Part shown: positions 45,846 through 55,294 of the stretch, in pieces
Layout of the letters: each line of letters begins with the position of its first letter
How positions within the stretch are numbered: the stretch's first letter is position 1
NCBI GenBank assembly: GCA_016714785.1
Contig: JADKCC010000015.1
Coordinates: 145,212-209,211 of the forward strand
Source: Saprospiraceae bacterium
GTDB taxonomy: Bacteria > Bacteroidota > Bacteroidia > Chitinophagales > Saprospiraceae
DNA: 64,000 nucleotides
Reading direction: 5' to 3'
Notes under the pieces: model-generated
The model's database searches: none
The model's input: the letters and a program-made list of their open reading frames with translations, nothing else
Told to the model about the DNA's origin: nothing
Position numbers and translations under genes: made by a program

Positions 45846-46376
45846 TTAATTATCTAAACGAATGTTCTTTAAACCAGTCCAGATATTCAACGTTTGATTT
45901 GATTCTTCCTCTAATATGTCAGGAGCATTGAGTTTTGACAATACTTCTTCATTACAAGGTTTGGGTACTTCTGATTCACAATCATATTTATTGATGAGTG
46001 GTAACGAAAGGCATATAAACTCATAAATGACTTGTCCTAAATACAGATTTGACTGGTCGTCTTTGATATAAATGACTTCTACATCATCAGTAGCAGTATT
46101 GCTTACTTTCACTAACAATTCATATTCTCCATTTACAGGCAATCTTATCTCTGCTAAACATCGGTCACAGGACGCAGACACATGGCCACTAATGTAAAAT
46201 GTGAGCGCACTATGTCCAGAGCGTTTATCAACATCTACTTTGACAGAAAATAACCCATCATTGATAGGAGCGTTTTCGAATTCAGCAAAAAAATCTTGAC
46301 CAACATCGAAAACATAACTATGAAATCCATCTTTCATTCCAACAAAGGGCAACGAAAAATGATCTGAAATACTCAT
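45846..46376 (-). CDS. DUF177 (YceD-like) protein
   Basis: A protein of 176 residues. The motif HVSASCDRCLAEIRLPVNGEYELLVKV split across the domain centre is the DUF177 signature, followed by an acidic region with a second Cys pair (YDCESEVPKPCNEEV). DUF177/YceD is linked to 23S rRNA or ribosome assembly and is nearly always located before rpmF, as here. Upstream on the - strand a TACCTTTG (46406-46413) could be its -7 element. Confidence 0.88.
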   Translation of the reverse strand: MSISDHFSLPFVGMKDGFHSYVFDVGQDFFAEFENAPINDGLFSVKVDVDKRSGHSALTFYISGHVSASCDRCLAEIRLPVNGEYELLVKVSNTATDDVEVIYIKDDQSNLYLGQVIYEFICLSLPLINKYDCESEVPKPCNEEVLSKLNAPDILEEESNQTLNIWTGLKNIRLDN

Positions 46377-46405
46377 ATTAAAAAGAACTTTTTCTAAACG
46401 GAGTG

Positions 46406-46413
46406 CAAAGGTA
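46406..46413 (-). promoter_or_regulatory. Candidate -7 element (TACCTTTG) for DUF177-rpmF
   Basis: On the - strand this matches TAnnTTTG, 30 bases upstream of the DUF177 start. No convincing -33 TTG at the standard distance. Confidence 0.4.
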
Positions 46414-46591
46414 AGTCAAAATATTGAAACATACATCTATCCTTTATTAAAAATTATTAAAAAATATTGGAGCGGATATTAAAATTAATCTTGGCACTGT
46501 GGTGAAAGGCGAAAGAGATACGGTTCCGAAAACTAAATAGTTGTACAAATGTGACTATTTTTATAAAAAAACTATTAATTTTGCACTTATT

Positions 46592-47374
46592 ATGACAGGA
46601 GAAGCAATTAAATCTTATTATCCACGTATTGAAATACTGGATGATGCATACGAAATTCCACAATTAGGTCGTAAAAGACGCATTTCAGTTTTATTACCAC
46701 ATGATTATTATCAATCTGATAAGAGATACCCAGTGCTTTATCTGCACGATGGCCAAAACTTGTTTGACGAATATGCGCCTTACGGCAATTGGGGTGTTGA
46801 TAAGTCACTCCAGAATTTGGCTCAAAGGGGTATAGGGGATGTAATCATAGTAGCAATAGACCATGGTGGTGTGCTGCGCATCCAAGAGTATTTGCCCTAT
46901 AGTACACCTAGATATACCGAATCAGAAGGTAATTTATATATAAAATTTATGCTCGAAGACCTAAAACCTATGATCGACAATAGGTTTAGAGTTTTGTCAG
47001 GTAGAAATCATACTGGTATTGGCGGTAGTAGTTTGGGAGGGTTGATCAGTTTGTATGCTGGCTTTAAGTATCCTGATATTTTTGGAAACATGATGATATT
47101 TTCGCCAAGTCTATGGATCTCTGAAGAGATTTATGATATGGCCAAGTCTTATAGACCTTCCGGCCCAACAGATATTTATCTTTATGCAGGCGGTATGGAA
47201 AGTGCCAATCATTATGGTCAAGTACTTCGATTAGAAAATATACTCCAAGAAAAGAGAAAGTATGATGATTTTGATATAATCTTCTCTCACAATCCTTCTG
47301 GGCAACATAAAGAAATACATTGGGGCGAACAGTTCCCTTTAGCTTTTAAATGGCTTTATTACAGTAAATATTAA
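46592..47374 (+). CDS. Esterase (enterochelin esterase/EstD-like alpha/beta hydrolase)
   Basis: A protein of 260 residues from the ATG at 46592. The preceding 17 in-frame codons (from 46541) look non-coding and contain a promoter-like TAATTTTG at 46576-46583. Core motifs: RISVLLPHDYYQSDKRYPVLYLHDGQNLFD in consecutive strands, the nucleophile Ser in GIGGSSLGGL, and the His in QHKEIHWGEQFP. It belongs to the COG2382/COG2819-type esterases, which cleave esters or act on carbohydrate esters. No signal peptide is seen. It ends 9 bases before the aminopeptidase and is probably in an operon with it. Confidence 0.85.
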   Translation: MTGEAIKSYYPRIEILDDAYEIPQLGRKRRISVLLPHDYYQSDKRYPVLYLHDGQNLFDEYAPYGNWGVDKSLQNLAQRGIGDVIIVAIDHGGVLRIQEYLPYSTPRYTESEGNLYIKFMLEDLKPMIDNRFRVLSGRNHTGIGGSSLGGLISLYAGFKYPDIFGNMMIFSPSLWISEEIYDMAKSYRPSGPTDIYLYAGGMESANHYGQVLRLENILQEKRKYDDFDIIFSHNPSGQHKEIHWGEQFPLAFKWLYYSKY

Positions 47375-47383
47375 TATCAAATC

Positions 47384-48814
47384 ATGCCACTGCACATTAA
47401 ATATTCATTATCAAAAAATCATAAGGAACTTATTATTCCTTTTCCTAAAGACCATGCGGATTTGGTATTGGTGCGTTCTGTTACTGGATTAAATTACGAC
47501 CCCGAATTAAATCTTGGACCAAAGGACATAAATATTTATCACCATCCTGATAAAAAATTTAAGGTTACGATCTTAGGTTTGGGAGAATCAAAAGATTTGA
47601 GTAAATCTTATCTTTACTTCAGAAGTATCATTTTCCAAAACAGATCCAAAACACCGCTGAACGTAGAAGTATTGTGTGATCATCTAGCTCAAGAATATGT
47701 GACAAATGCTGTCATCGGATTGCGTTTGGGCCTATTAAATCACGGCACCTTCAAGACTAATGGCAATAAGTTTACTGAACCTGATATTACACTAGTTGTA
47801 TCTAAGGCTCAAAAGTCTATCGTAGAGCAAGCATTACATATTGCAGAGGCACAACTTGGAACAATGTATTTGGTAGATCACCCATCCAATATAAAAACAC
47901 CACAATACATGGCTGATTTTGCGGTAAAATCAGGAAAAAACCATGGGTATGATGTGAAAGTATATGATCATAAGCAACTTAAAAAGATGAAAATGGATGC
48001 TTTGCTGGCAGTCGGTCAAGGATCAATCAATCATCCAGTATTCATCGTAATGGAGTACAAACCCAAATCTAGTAAATCCAAAACACCAAAACTAGGATTA
48101 GTAGGTAAGGGTATCAGCTTTGATACTGGAGGCATCTCTATAAAACCATCCACTAATATGGGATATATGAAATGCGATATGGCTGGGGCAGCTGCTGTCA
48201 TTGGTACAATGGAATTGGTAGCTAGGTTGAAGCTCGACATACACATAGTAGGTGTAGTGCCTGCGGCTGAAAATAGTGTGGATGCCAATAGTATTCGTCC
48301 TGGTGATGTCATCAGTTCATACAGTGGCAAATCCATAGAAGTCATAGACACAGATGCTGAAGGAAGATTAGTATTGGCTGACGGTCTTGCTTATATTATC
48401 AAAAACCATGAGCCTGAAAATATCATAGATCTGGCTACTTTGACAGGAAGTGTCGTAGCTACATTGGGTTACTCAGCCGCTGGATTGTTTACTAAAAATG
48501 ATGATATGGCTAGTGGCTTGACCAAAGCAGGGGAAAACATCAACGAAAGAGTATGGAGACTGCCACTTTGGGATGATTATGCATCAGATATGCAATCTGA
48601 TTTAGCGGATATTAAAAATCTAAGCGGTAAACCCGTAGCAGGAGCCATTACTGCTGCTAAATTTTTGGAAGCATTCACTTCTGAACACCAAAACTGGACC
48701 CATCTGGATATAGCTGGTGTAGCATTTACAGATAGTGAATATGGCAAAATGCGTACAGCTACAGCTTTTGGAGTGAGATTGTTGTATAATTACATTAAAG
48801 AGTTGGTGAAATAA
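47384..48814 (+). CDS. pepA: Leucyl aminopeptidase (M17 family)
   Basis: A protein of 476 residues, typical length. The catalytic C-terminal domain carries GKGISFDTGGISIKPS (metal- and substrate-binding Lys/Asp), KCDMAGAAAVIG, and the hallmark DTDAEGRLVLADGL (about 322-335). The C-terminal block WRLPLWDDYASDMQSDLADI is conserved too. It is a two-metal aminopeptidase of the cytosol that removes N-terminal residues. It follows the esterase gene after 9 bases. Confidence 0.95.
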   Translation: MPLHIKYSLSKNHKELIIPFPKDHADLVLVRSVTGLNYDPELNLGPKDINIYHHPDKKFKVTILGLGESKDLSKSYLYFRSIIFQNRSKTPLNVEVLCDHLAQEYVTNAVIGLRLGLLNHGTFKTNGNKFTEPDITLVVSKAQKSIVEQALHIAEAQLGTMYLVDHPSNIKTPQYMADFAVKSGKNHGYDVKVYDHKQLKKMKMDALLAVGQGSINHPVFIVMEYKPKSSKSKTPKLGLVGKGISFDTGGISIKPSTNMGYMKCDMAGAAAVIGTMELVARLKLDIHIVGVVPAAENSVDANSIRPGDVISSYSGKSIEVIDTDAEGRLVLADGLAYIIKNHEPENIIDLATLTGSVVATLGYSAAGLFTKNDDMASGLTKAGENINERVWRLPLWDDYASDMQSDLADIKNLSGKPVAGAITAAKFLEAFTSEHQNWTHLDIAGVAFTDSEYGKMRTATAFGVRLLYNYIKELVK

Positions 48815-48823
48815 CTCTTTAAC

Positions 48824-49822
48824 TCACCTCCTACTATACTCATATCCCACATGAAATAGGGCATCACCAAGTGATACTACACTGGCATTGTTGTGTCCTA
48901 TGATATGTCCTGTATAAGTAGAAATAACATCGATGCTTTTCGTCCCGTACGGATCTTTTATCTCGCCGAGTTTGTCTCCTTTTTGTACAAAATCTCCTGA
49001 CTTTTTGCTCCATATAAACATACCTGGCGCAGCGGCACGTACCCAATTATCTTTGTGTATGATGTATTGTTCTGATGGTTCGATGATTGTTTGTTCTTCG
49101 AGCATTCCCAATCCTGTAAGTACGTTTTTGATCGCATTTACACCACTGACGATAGAAAATTTGTCCAAACGGATAGATTCGCCGCCTTCAAAAACTACAG
49201 CGGGTACCTTCATGTCTGATGCAGCTCTGCGAAAAGAATTGGCTATGAGTGGTTGCTCTACCATATATTTTACACCAAAAAGATGGGCTATTTTTTGTGC
49301 TATGATATCTTGTTTATTGTATCGCACTTGCGGAAAGTTATATCTGGCTTCGCCGCCTGTATGAAAATCTAACGCAATATCTACATGGGGCAATATTTTT
49401 TTAGTAATGATACGTGCCACTCTCGATGCCAAAGACCCATTGATATGACCAGGAAATGAGCGATTGACATCTTTGCCATCGGCCACATCACGACTGAAAT
49501 TGATAAACCCATATACATTGAGCAAAGGTATAACGATCACAGTACCACAGGTTATGTACTTATAAATCTGCTCTTCCATACTGCGTCTGACTATCTCTAT
49601 GCCATTGATTTCATTGCCATGTACGCCTCCGAGTATTAGGACCGATGGCCCTTCGATATTGGTATGCAAGACATGCGCAAATACATTGATCCTGTTGTCA
49701 GATGGTAATTTACCTGCATTGATACGGAGAGTCTGCATCTTACCTGGTATGATGAGTTCATTATCGATGATGAGCTCGATTTCGGATCTTAGCTTAGGAA
49801 GTATCATTTCATTAAGATGCAT
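48824..49822 (-). CDS. Succinylglutamate desuccinylase/aspartoacylase family protein coupled to RimK
   Basis: A zinc hydrolase of 332 residues. Metal ligands lie in LGGVHGNEINGIEIV (His, Glu) and in IALDFHTGGEARYNFPQ (His); DVNRSFPG gives the Asn-Arg pair; VFEGGESIRLD gives the catalytic Glu. The C-terminal region (WVRAAAPGMFIWSKKSGDFV ... GDKLGEIKDPYG) is a biotinyl-like beta domain common in this subgroup. Its ATG overlaps the rimK stop (TAATG), so the two are translationally coupled. This gene-pair order is known elsewhere and suggests a role in trimming or processing glutamylated or acylated products, but the substrate is unproved. Confidence 0.9.
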   Translation of the reverse strand: MHLNEMILPKLRSEIELIIDNELIIPGKMQTLRINAGKLPSDNRINVFAHVLHTNIEGPSVLILGGVHGNEINGIEIVRRSMEEQIYKYITCGTVIVIPLLNVYGFINFSRDVADGKDVNRSFPGHINGSLASRVARIITKKILPHVDIALDFHTGGEARYNFPQVRYNKQDIIAQKIAHLFGVKYMVEQPLIANSFRRAASDMKVPAVVFEGGESIRLDKFSIVSGVNAIKNVLTGLGMLEEQTIIEPSEQYIIHKDNWVRAAAPGMFIWSKKSGDFVQKGDKLGEIKDPYGTKSIDVISTYTGHIIGHNNASVVSLGDALFHVGYEYSRR

Positions 49823-50697
49823 TATTTTCTATTTTTTTCGATGAATGAGATGATTTTGCCAGCAATATCTACACCTGTAGTACCTTCTATTCCTTCCAAT
49901 CCTGGCGAAGCATTGACTTCTAACACTACGGGTCCTGCATGTGTTTTCAACATATCTACACCTGCTATTTTCAGACCGAGTATTTCTACAGATTTTAAAG
50001 CCGTTTCTTCTTCCTGACTACTTAGTTTGATAAGTTCGGAAGTACCACCACGATGTAGATTGGACCTGAAATCTCCTGGTTTAGCTTGCCGTTTCATTGC
50101 CCCTACGATCTCGCCATCTACTACGAAGGCTCGGATATCCGCCCCTTTTGCTTCTTTAATAAATTTCTGTAAGATTACTTTTTCCTTAGTGGTATAAAAA
50201 GCTTCCAGAATAGATTCGGCATTCGATTTGTTTTCAGCAAGGATTACACCCATGCCTTGTGTACCCGACACCAACTTAATGATGATAGGATACGGCTCCA
50301 TTTCTTCCAATAAATAGGGCATAGTATAAGGATTGCTCACATAGACCGTTTTAGGCACACCAATACCTTGACTGCCTAATATCTGTAAGCAAGACAATTT
50401 ATCTCGGGCTTTGAGCAATGGCTCAGCATGGAGAGTCGAAAATACACCCTGACTCTCAAACTGACGTATGACTGCTGCACCATAACTAGTTGCGGTAGAT
50501 CCGATCCTTGGTATTACAGCGTCAATATGCTGAATTGGTTGGTTATTAAAAAATATCTTAGACTTTCCCGATTCTATGATCAGATCACAAGCCATGTGGT
50601 CGATGACGCGGACGTAATGATTGCGTATCCTTGCAGCATCTACTAGGCTTTGAGTACTGTAGAGTGACGCATTGCGAGAGAGTATGATGATGTTCAT
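49822..50697 (-). CDS. rimK: RimK family ATP-grasp alpha-L-glutamate ligase
   Basis: A protein of 291 residues, very close to classical RimK. Landmarks: IILSRNASLYSTQSLVDAA, the FDAVIPRIG-like IDAVIPRIGSTATSYG, the ATP-binding PIIIKLVSGTQGMGVILAE, GDFRSNLHRGGTSELIKLS and the metal-binding LEVNASPGLEGIEGTTG. RimK adds glutamates to the C-terminus of ribosomal protein S6 and can make poly-glutamate. Its first-in-operon position and one-base overlap with the desuccinylase-like gene point to a joint function. The gene pair diverges from the transporter gene at 50814. Confidence 0.93.
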   Translation of the reverse strand: MNIIILSRNASLYSTQSLVDAARIRNHYVRVIDHMACDLIIESGKSKIFFNNQPIQHIDAVIPRIGSTATSYGAAVIRQFESQGVFSTLHAEPLLKARDKLSCLQILGSQGIGVPKTVYVSNPYTMPYLLEEMEPYPIIIKLVSGTQGMGVILAENKSNAESILEAFYTTKEKVILQKFIKEAKGADIRAFVVDGEIVGAMKRQAKPGDFRSNLHRGGTSELIKLSSQEEETALKSVEILGLKIAGVDMLKTHAGPVVLEVNASPGLEGIEGTTGVDIAGKIISFIEKNRK

Positions 50698-50813
50698 GAT
50701 GCGTTAATAAATTATGGTGTAAATATAGCAGAAAGATATTATTTTAGAATTATTATCTTTTTTCTTTACAGGATGCAGGATTATTTATACTTTAGTGCAT
50801 TCAAAATCAAAAC

Positions 50814-52100
50814 ATGGCAACCACCGAACTTAATAATAAAAAAACCATCAATGCTTGGGCTATCTTTGACTGGGCCAATTCGGCTTATGCGTTGGTGATC
50901 TCTACGGCTATTTTCCCAGGGTATTTTGAGGAATACACCCCAAAAGAAATTACACTAGGTTTTTTAACATTTTCTAATAGTTCCCTCTACTCATTTGCTG
51001 TATCGTTCTCCTATATCATTATAGCGAGTTTATCGCCATTACTTTCAGGTATTGCTGATTTTAGTGGACGAAGGATGTTTTTTTTAAAAATGTTTACCCT
51101 AATAGGATCGATAGCTTGTACAGCCTTATATTTTTTTAAAGGCGAACCGCAATTATGGTTAGGCACATCTGCATTTATTTTAGCAACGATAGGTTTTGCT
51201 GGAAGCTTGGTTTTTTATGATTCTTATTTGCCCTTGATAGTAACTGAAGATAAGTATAATAAAGTAAGTGCCAAAGGATTTACTTACGGATATATAGGTA
51301 GTGTAATTTTATTGATCGTAATATTAATGATGATACAAAAGCCTGATTGGTTTGGTATAGCTGATGGTCAAATCGGTGCTCGTATAGGTTTTCTATTAGT
51401 TGGTATTTGGTGGTTAGGATTTGCACAATATACTTTCAAGTATTTACCAAAAGATAAAAAAGTTTTATTCACCTTTTCAATGGTAAAAAATGGCTATAAA
51501 GAAGTCTATAATGCCTTCCAAAGAGTAAAAAGGATGCCAGATATCCGTAGTTTTCTTTTGGCTTTTTTCTTCTATAGCGCTGGAGTGCAAACAGTGATAT
51601 ACTTAGCCACTATTTTTGCAAAAAAGGAATTAGATTTTGCCACAGCAGAATTAATCCTTTTAGTACTAATCTTACAGCTTGTAGCTATTGGTGGTGCCTA
51701 TATGTTTTCAACTTTGGGCAACAAAAAAGGAAATAAATTTTCCATCTTGACTATGATTGTGATATGGGTTGTGATCTGTATCGCAGCCTATTTTACTTAT
51801 GACAAGGTGTTTTTCTATATCATTGCTGGATTTGTAGGTATGGTAATGGGTGGCATACAGTCATTATCAAGGGCTAGTTACTCTATGTTGATACCAGAGA
51901 AAGAACAGGATACTACCTCTTACTTTAGCTTTTATGATGTGGTCTATAAATCGGCTATTGTGGGTGGTACATTTCTCTTCGGTCTCGTGGACAATATCAC
52001 TAATAATATGAGGTATTCAGTTTTGACATTGGCTTTTTTATTTATAGCGGGATTTTATTTTATGTGGCAGACCAATCTCAAAGGTAGCAGAATTGATTAA
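50814..52100 (+). CDS. UMF1/Atg22-type MFS transporter
   Basis: A membrane protein of 428 residues with about 12 transmembrane segments. The N-terminal INAWAIFDWANSAYALVIST is the hallmark of the UMF1 (Atg22-like) family of the major facilitator superfamily. LSPLLSGIADFSGRRMFFLK is the conserved loop 2-3. VYKSAIVGGTFLFGLVDNIT lies near the C-terminus. In yeast Atg22 exports amino acids from the vacuole; bacterial substrates are mostly unknown. Its placement beside rimK could hint at amino acid or peptide export, which is only inference. Confidence 0.9.
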   Translation: MATTELNNKKTINAWAIFDWANSAYALVISTAIFPGYFEEYTPKEITLGFLTFSNSSLYSFAVSFSYIIIASLSPLLSGIADFSGRRMFFLKMFTLIGSIACTALYFFKGEPQLWLGTSAFILATIGFAGSLVFYDSYLPLIVTEDKYNKVSAKGFTYGYIGSVILLIVILMMIQKPDWFGIADGQIGARIGFLLVGIWWLGFAQYTFKYLPKDKKVLFTFSMVKNGYKEVYNAFQRVKRMPDIRSFLLAFFFYSAGVQTVIYLATIFAKKELDFATAELILLVLILQLVAIGGAYMFSTLGNKKGNKFSILTMIVIWVVICIAAYFTYDKVFFYIIAGFVGMVMGGIQSLSRASYSMLIPEKEQDTTSYFSFYDVVYKSAIVGGTFLFGLVDNITNNMRYSVLTLAFLFIAGFYFMWQTNLKGSRID

Positions 52101-52188
52101 AAAAATGCAAACATATAAGTACTGTTTATTGATTTTCCGACTTTTCTGTGTGGATTTAATTTATCCAATTATTAAATCGGAAAAACGT

Positions 52189-52440
52189 TCAATCTAAGCC
52201 TTTGAATATACGTTGTCCATTTATCAAAATCTTACCTGACGGCAAACTCAGGTACTTGGTCTGCTCATTCGTCATTTTGTTGATCGAAACTTCTTTGCCG
52301 TCCCTAAAATCCTTGGAGGATACCACATTATTACATTTGTCGTTCAGACCTGACTGCTGAAAGAAATAGAGGCAGTTCGTTCATATTGCTCCGTTAGATT
52401 TTCCTCGCTATTCCATTCGTTCGTAGTTCGTCCTTGGTCC
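52189..52440 (-). pseudogene. Remnant of an unidentified gene
   Basis: On the - strand the stretch 52378 to 52189 reads without a stop as NCLYFFQQSGLNDKCNNVVS, continuing through a DFRDGKEVSINKM segment and a YLSLPSGKILINGQRIFKG segment to a TGA. A neighbouring frame continues upstream (NEWNSEENLTEQYER, to about 52440). The peptide has normal composition, so it looks like the 3' end of a former gene cut off by the repeats. I do not recognise the family. Confidence 0.4.
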
Positions 52441-52707
52441 CTAAGTAAAAGGTTATATAAAGTATATTATACTATGGTTGTTATATGTTTATCCTAAGGT
52501 TGTCTTATGTACAAGATATAATAAGTATGTTTATTCTACATTTTAATAACATTTATTTTATACTTATGAATAATATTATTAGGGGAGCAATTGTTTATTA
52601 GCGTATAAACACAATAATACTATTGATATGGCAATCACAAAGCTTTAATAGCACGATGCAAAGCCCTAATGAATAGTCACGAAGCCTTAATGATACTACT
52701 TCTAAAT

Positions 52708-52947
52708 CCCCGATCGTCGCAGTTTGCAACTGCGATGTACTATTTTATGAATCTTTGATTCAATACGCACCACACTTAAAAATAAAGCATAAAATCATTT
52801 GATGCTAAGTTTTGTGCTTTAATGTATCAATATTGGTGGTGTCGAATTGCAAATTCTTAAAAAATAGGATCGAAGTTGCAAACTTCGACCATCGTCTCCG
52901 AGTTTGGCGGTGGTAGTGCATTTTGGGACGGCAGACTTCGGCCATCG
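52708..52947. repeat. 240-bp dispersed repeat, copy 1
   Basis: Nearly identical to 57663-57899 in the same orientation, with a few indels and mismatches. Each copy contains two short hairpins: CGCAGTT-TGC-AACTGCG and CGAAGTT-GCA-AACTTCG. No plausible protein is encoded. Confidence 0.85.
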
Positions 52948-52955
52948 AGGATAAT

Positions 52956-53055
52956 GGACGTTCGAAAAGAGCTTTTGGACATCAAAAAAGAGCTTTTGGA
53001 CATTCAAAGAGAGATAATGAACGTTCAAAAGAGCCAATGGACGTTCGAAAAGTGG
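52956..53055. repeat. 21-bp tandem repeat, five units
   Basis: Units start at 52956, 52977, 52998, 53019 and 53039, each a variant of GGACATTCAAAAAGAGCTTTT. Since 21 bases are 7 codons, one + strand frame reads a heptad pattern (DVRKELL DIKKELL DIQREIM). Translation is unproven. Confidence 0.8.
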
Positions 53056-53280
53056 ACTGCCCCCCTAAATATTGGACTGTATTTTCTTTGGATATAAAGT
53101 AGTTTATTTCAAATGTCGATTTCAATTGTTATACATGTAATAGTATTGCATTTTAGAGCTTAAAAACTTTAGAACATAATCACTTTCTGAATAAAGCTAT
53201 TAATGAACCAATAATTTGATGTCGTAATAATGGAACTTTTTAACTTTTTTATTTGTTAACAAAATGTAAATAACTTGATT

Positions 53281-55155
53281 ATGCGCCAAATATTACCATT
53301 TTTAATTTTAGTTATCGTCAATTTATCTCACAACTATTCTTTTGCTCAAAGAGCATACGGTAATTCCACAAATGATGATTATGTAGTTACAAATACCAAC
53401 TATTTTTGTATTCCGAATACTGTTGAAAACCAAGTCTTAAACACTCCACAAAAAGATTTTTATTCCACCATGCGATATGCCCAAGTAATGAGTCAGGTCT
53501 CTAAAGATGGAAGACCTGACAAACCTGTTATTATTGGAAATGTGGAAATATCATTGGTTAAATTTGCACAATTCAATACTGGAATACTTCAAGGCCAATA
53601 TATTAAAGATTTGAAAATGATTATATTAAAGCCTTTAGAAACAACTATAACAAAAAGACCACTGATGCTAATATCTATAGGTGGCGATAATGCCAATCTG
53701 TCGGAATATGCTTTTTTGACAACAGTTACTCAGTATTTAATGAAAGGTTATGTGGTAGCCTATTTTGAAAATCCAAGAAAAAATGAACAAAATTTGTTAG
53801 CTTATTTAGCATCAAAACAAGTTAATAACCAACTTGATGAAATCTATAGAGCCACTTTGTATTTAGGCGTACAAGTAGGTAATGCTGCAGCTAAATATAT
53901 GGCTTACCATTCAAATGATTACAATATTGACCCAAATAATTTTTATGGGATGGGACAAAGTTATGGCGCATTTATTATTTCACAACTTGGATTGGGGAAA
54001 ATAGATGACTACTACGAAAATGGTCAATTAAAATATCCGTTTAGAAAACTTGGTGTTCCAGATTTATTTCTTAATGCAGCAATGCGTCAAGCAAATTTTA
54101 AAATGAAAGCTATGTCAATGTGGGCGCATGCCTATCATTTGACTGATGGGGTTCATGAAAATCCGTTTGGTGAGTTAATTGATTCGGGTGATAATATCAG
54201 AACAATTCATTTTCATGGCTTGCAAGATAATGATATTCTATATCATTCTGGCTGGTTGAATCAATCTGAGAATATTTCACTATATTGTTCAGGGGTAAAA
54301 GATGTGATCCCGCGATTTCAAGCCGCTAATCTAGATTATCTTGCATTTGTAATATGTAATGGGGCACATTCAGTTTTGGATACAACACAAATCATCCCTT
54401 TGCCACGAAAATTATTAAGTACCATCATAGATTCCGTAGATTTTTACGATATTCCTAGTAGTTACAATAAATTGAAACCTTACATGGATGGTTCATATTA
54501 TTTATTCACACAAGGAACTAATATAGCTGATTTAACTGCTCAGTATTTTCAAAATAAAGTTGATTTAAATTCCATACCCACTATTAACTATATTACACCA
54601 ATTAGTGATACAAATGGAAATTTCAAAAATAGTGATTGCATGGATCAAGGCTACTGCATAAAATTTGATAAAAATATTGGTGATCCTTGTGACGATGGTA
54701 AACCTTGTACTAAAGATGACAAAATCCAGCTTGATTGCAATTGTAGAGGTATGATTGACCCTTCATTCAGTTTAGGAATCACTACAACTATAATGGGAAC
54801 TAGCTGTGGGCTAAATAATGGCTCCATAATTTGTATTGATAAAGATACATTTAATGAATATAAATACACATGGAGTAATGGACAAACAGGCAAAGCCATT
54901 CATGATTTAAGTCCTGGGTTAAAGACTTTGACCGTTTGCAGTGCTTGTGACACTGGAGATGGCTGTATAGAAACACATACTTTTGATGTCGGAGGTTCTT
55001 CTCCTATAACAGCCATTGTCACACCGATAAACACTAAGTGTGGCCTTCACAATGGTTCTGCCACAGTAATTGCTGCGGGTGGAGGAGATGGGCATCAATA
55101 TCATTGGTCTAATGGACAGACCAATCCTGCCATCATAGGTTCTAGCTCCTGGTAA
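53281..55155 (+). CDS. Secreted alpha/beta hydrolase, N-terminal and repeat part (frameshifted)
   Basis: The ATG at 53281 gives a signal peptide (MRQILPFLILVIVNLSHNYS, cut after SFAQ). The first half is an alpha/beta hydrolase: RPLMLISIGGDNANLSEYAF, the nucleophile elbow YGMGQSYGAFI (GQSYG), and a late CNGAHSVLD His region. From about residue 455 there is a Cys-rich EGF-like linker (DPCDDGKPCTKDDKIQLDCN), then SprB-type repeats (GTSCGLNNGSIICID; TKCGLHNGSATVIAAGGG). The frame breaks at about 55139: IIGSSSW-stop here, but IIGLAPGNYAVTV in the next frame. The 3' part is listed at 55295-55930. Start at 53275 (TTG) is less likely. Confidence 0.85.
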   Translation: MRQILPFLILVIVNLSHNYSFAQRAYGNSTNDDYVVTNTNYFCIPNTVENQVLNTPQKDFYSTMRYAQVMSQVSKDGRPDKPVIIGNVEISLVKFAQFNTGILQGQYIKDLKMIILKPLETTITKRPLMLISIGGDNANLSEYAFLTTVTQYLMKGYVVAYFENPRKNEQNLLAYLASKQVNNQLDEIYRATLYLGVQVGNAAAKYMAYHSNDYNIDPNNFYGMGQSYGAFIISQLGLGKIDDYYENGQLKYPFRKLGVPDLFLNAAMRQANFKMKAMSMWAHAYHLTDGVHENPFGELIDSGDNIRTIHFHGLQDNDILYHSGWLNQSENISLYCSGVKDVIPRFQAANLDYLAFVICNGAHSVLDTTQIIPLPRKLLSTIIDSVDFYDIPSSYNKLKPYMDGSYYLFTQGTNIADLTAQYFQNKVDLNSIPTINYITPISDTNGNFKNSDCMDQGYCIKFDKNIGDPCDDGKPCTKDDKIQLDCNCRGMIDPSFSLGITTTIMGTSCGLNNGSIICIDKDTFNEYKYTWSNGQTGKAIHDLSPGLKTLTVCSACDTGDGCIETHTFDVGGSSPITAIVTPINTKCGLHNGSATVIAAGGGDGHQYHWSNGQTNPAIIGSSSW

Positions 55156-55294
55156 TTATGCAGTAACTGTCAATTCTACTGATCAATGTCCGCCATTAAT
55201 ACTGTCTATAAATATTGCCACTTCAACCGAGCTCACCACAACACTAGAAACAGTACATACTTCTTGTGGGAAGGACAATGGACGAGTATCTGCG

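Larger units (their letters stand above)
52101..53280. other. Repeat-rich intergenic region with a gene remnant
   Basis: 1.2 kb without an intact gene. From left to right: a decayed - strand coding remnant (52189-52440), AT-rich sequence, short repeats such as AGTCACGAAGCCTTAATG (52675-52692, again at 56063-56080), the 240-bp dispersed repeat, a 21-bp tandem array, and AT-rich leader before the hydrolase gene. Confidence 0.65.
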
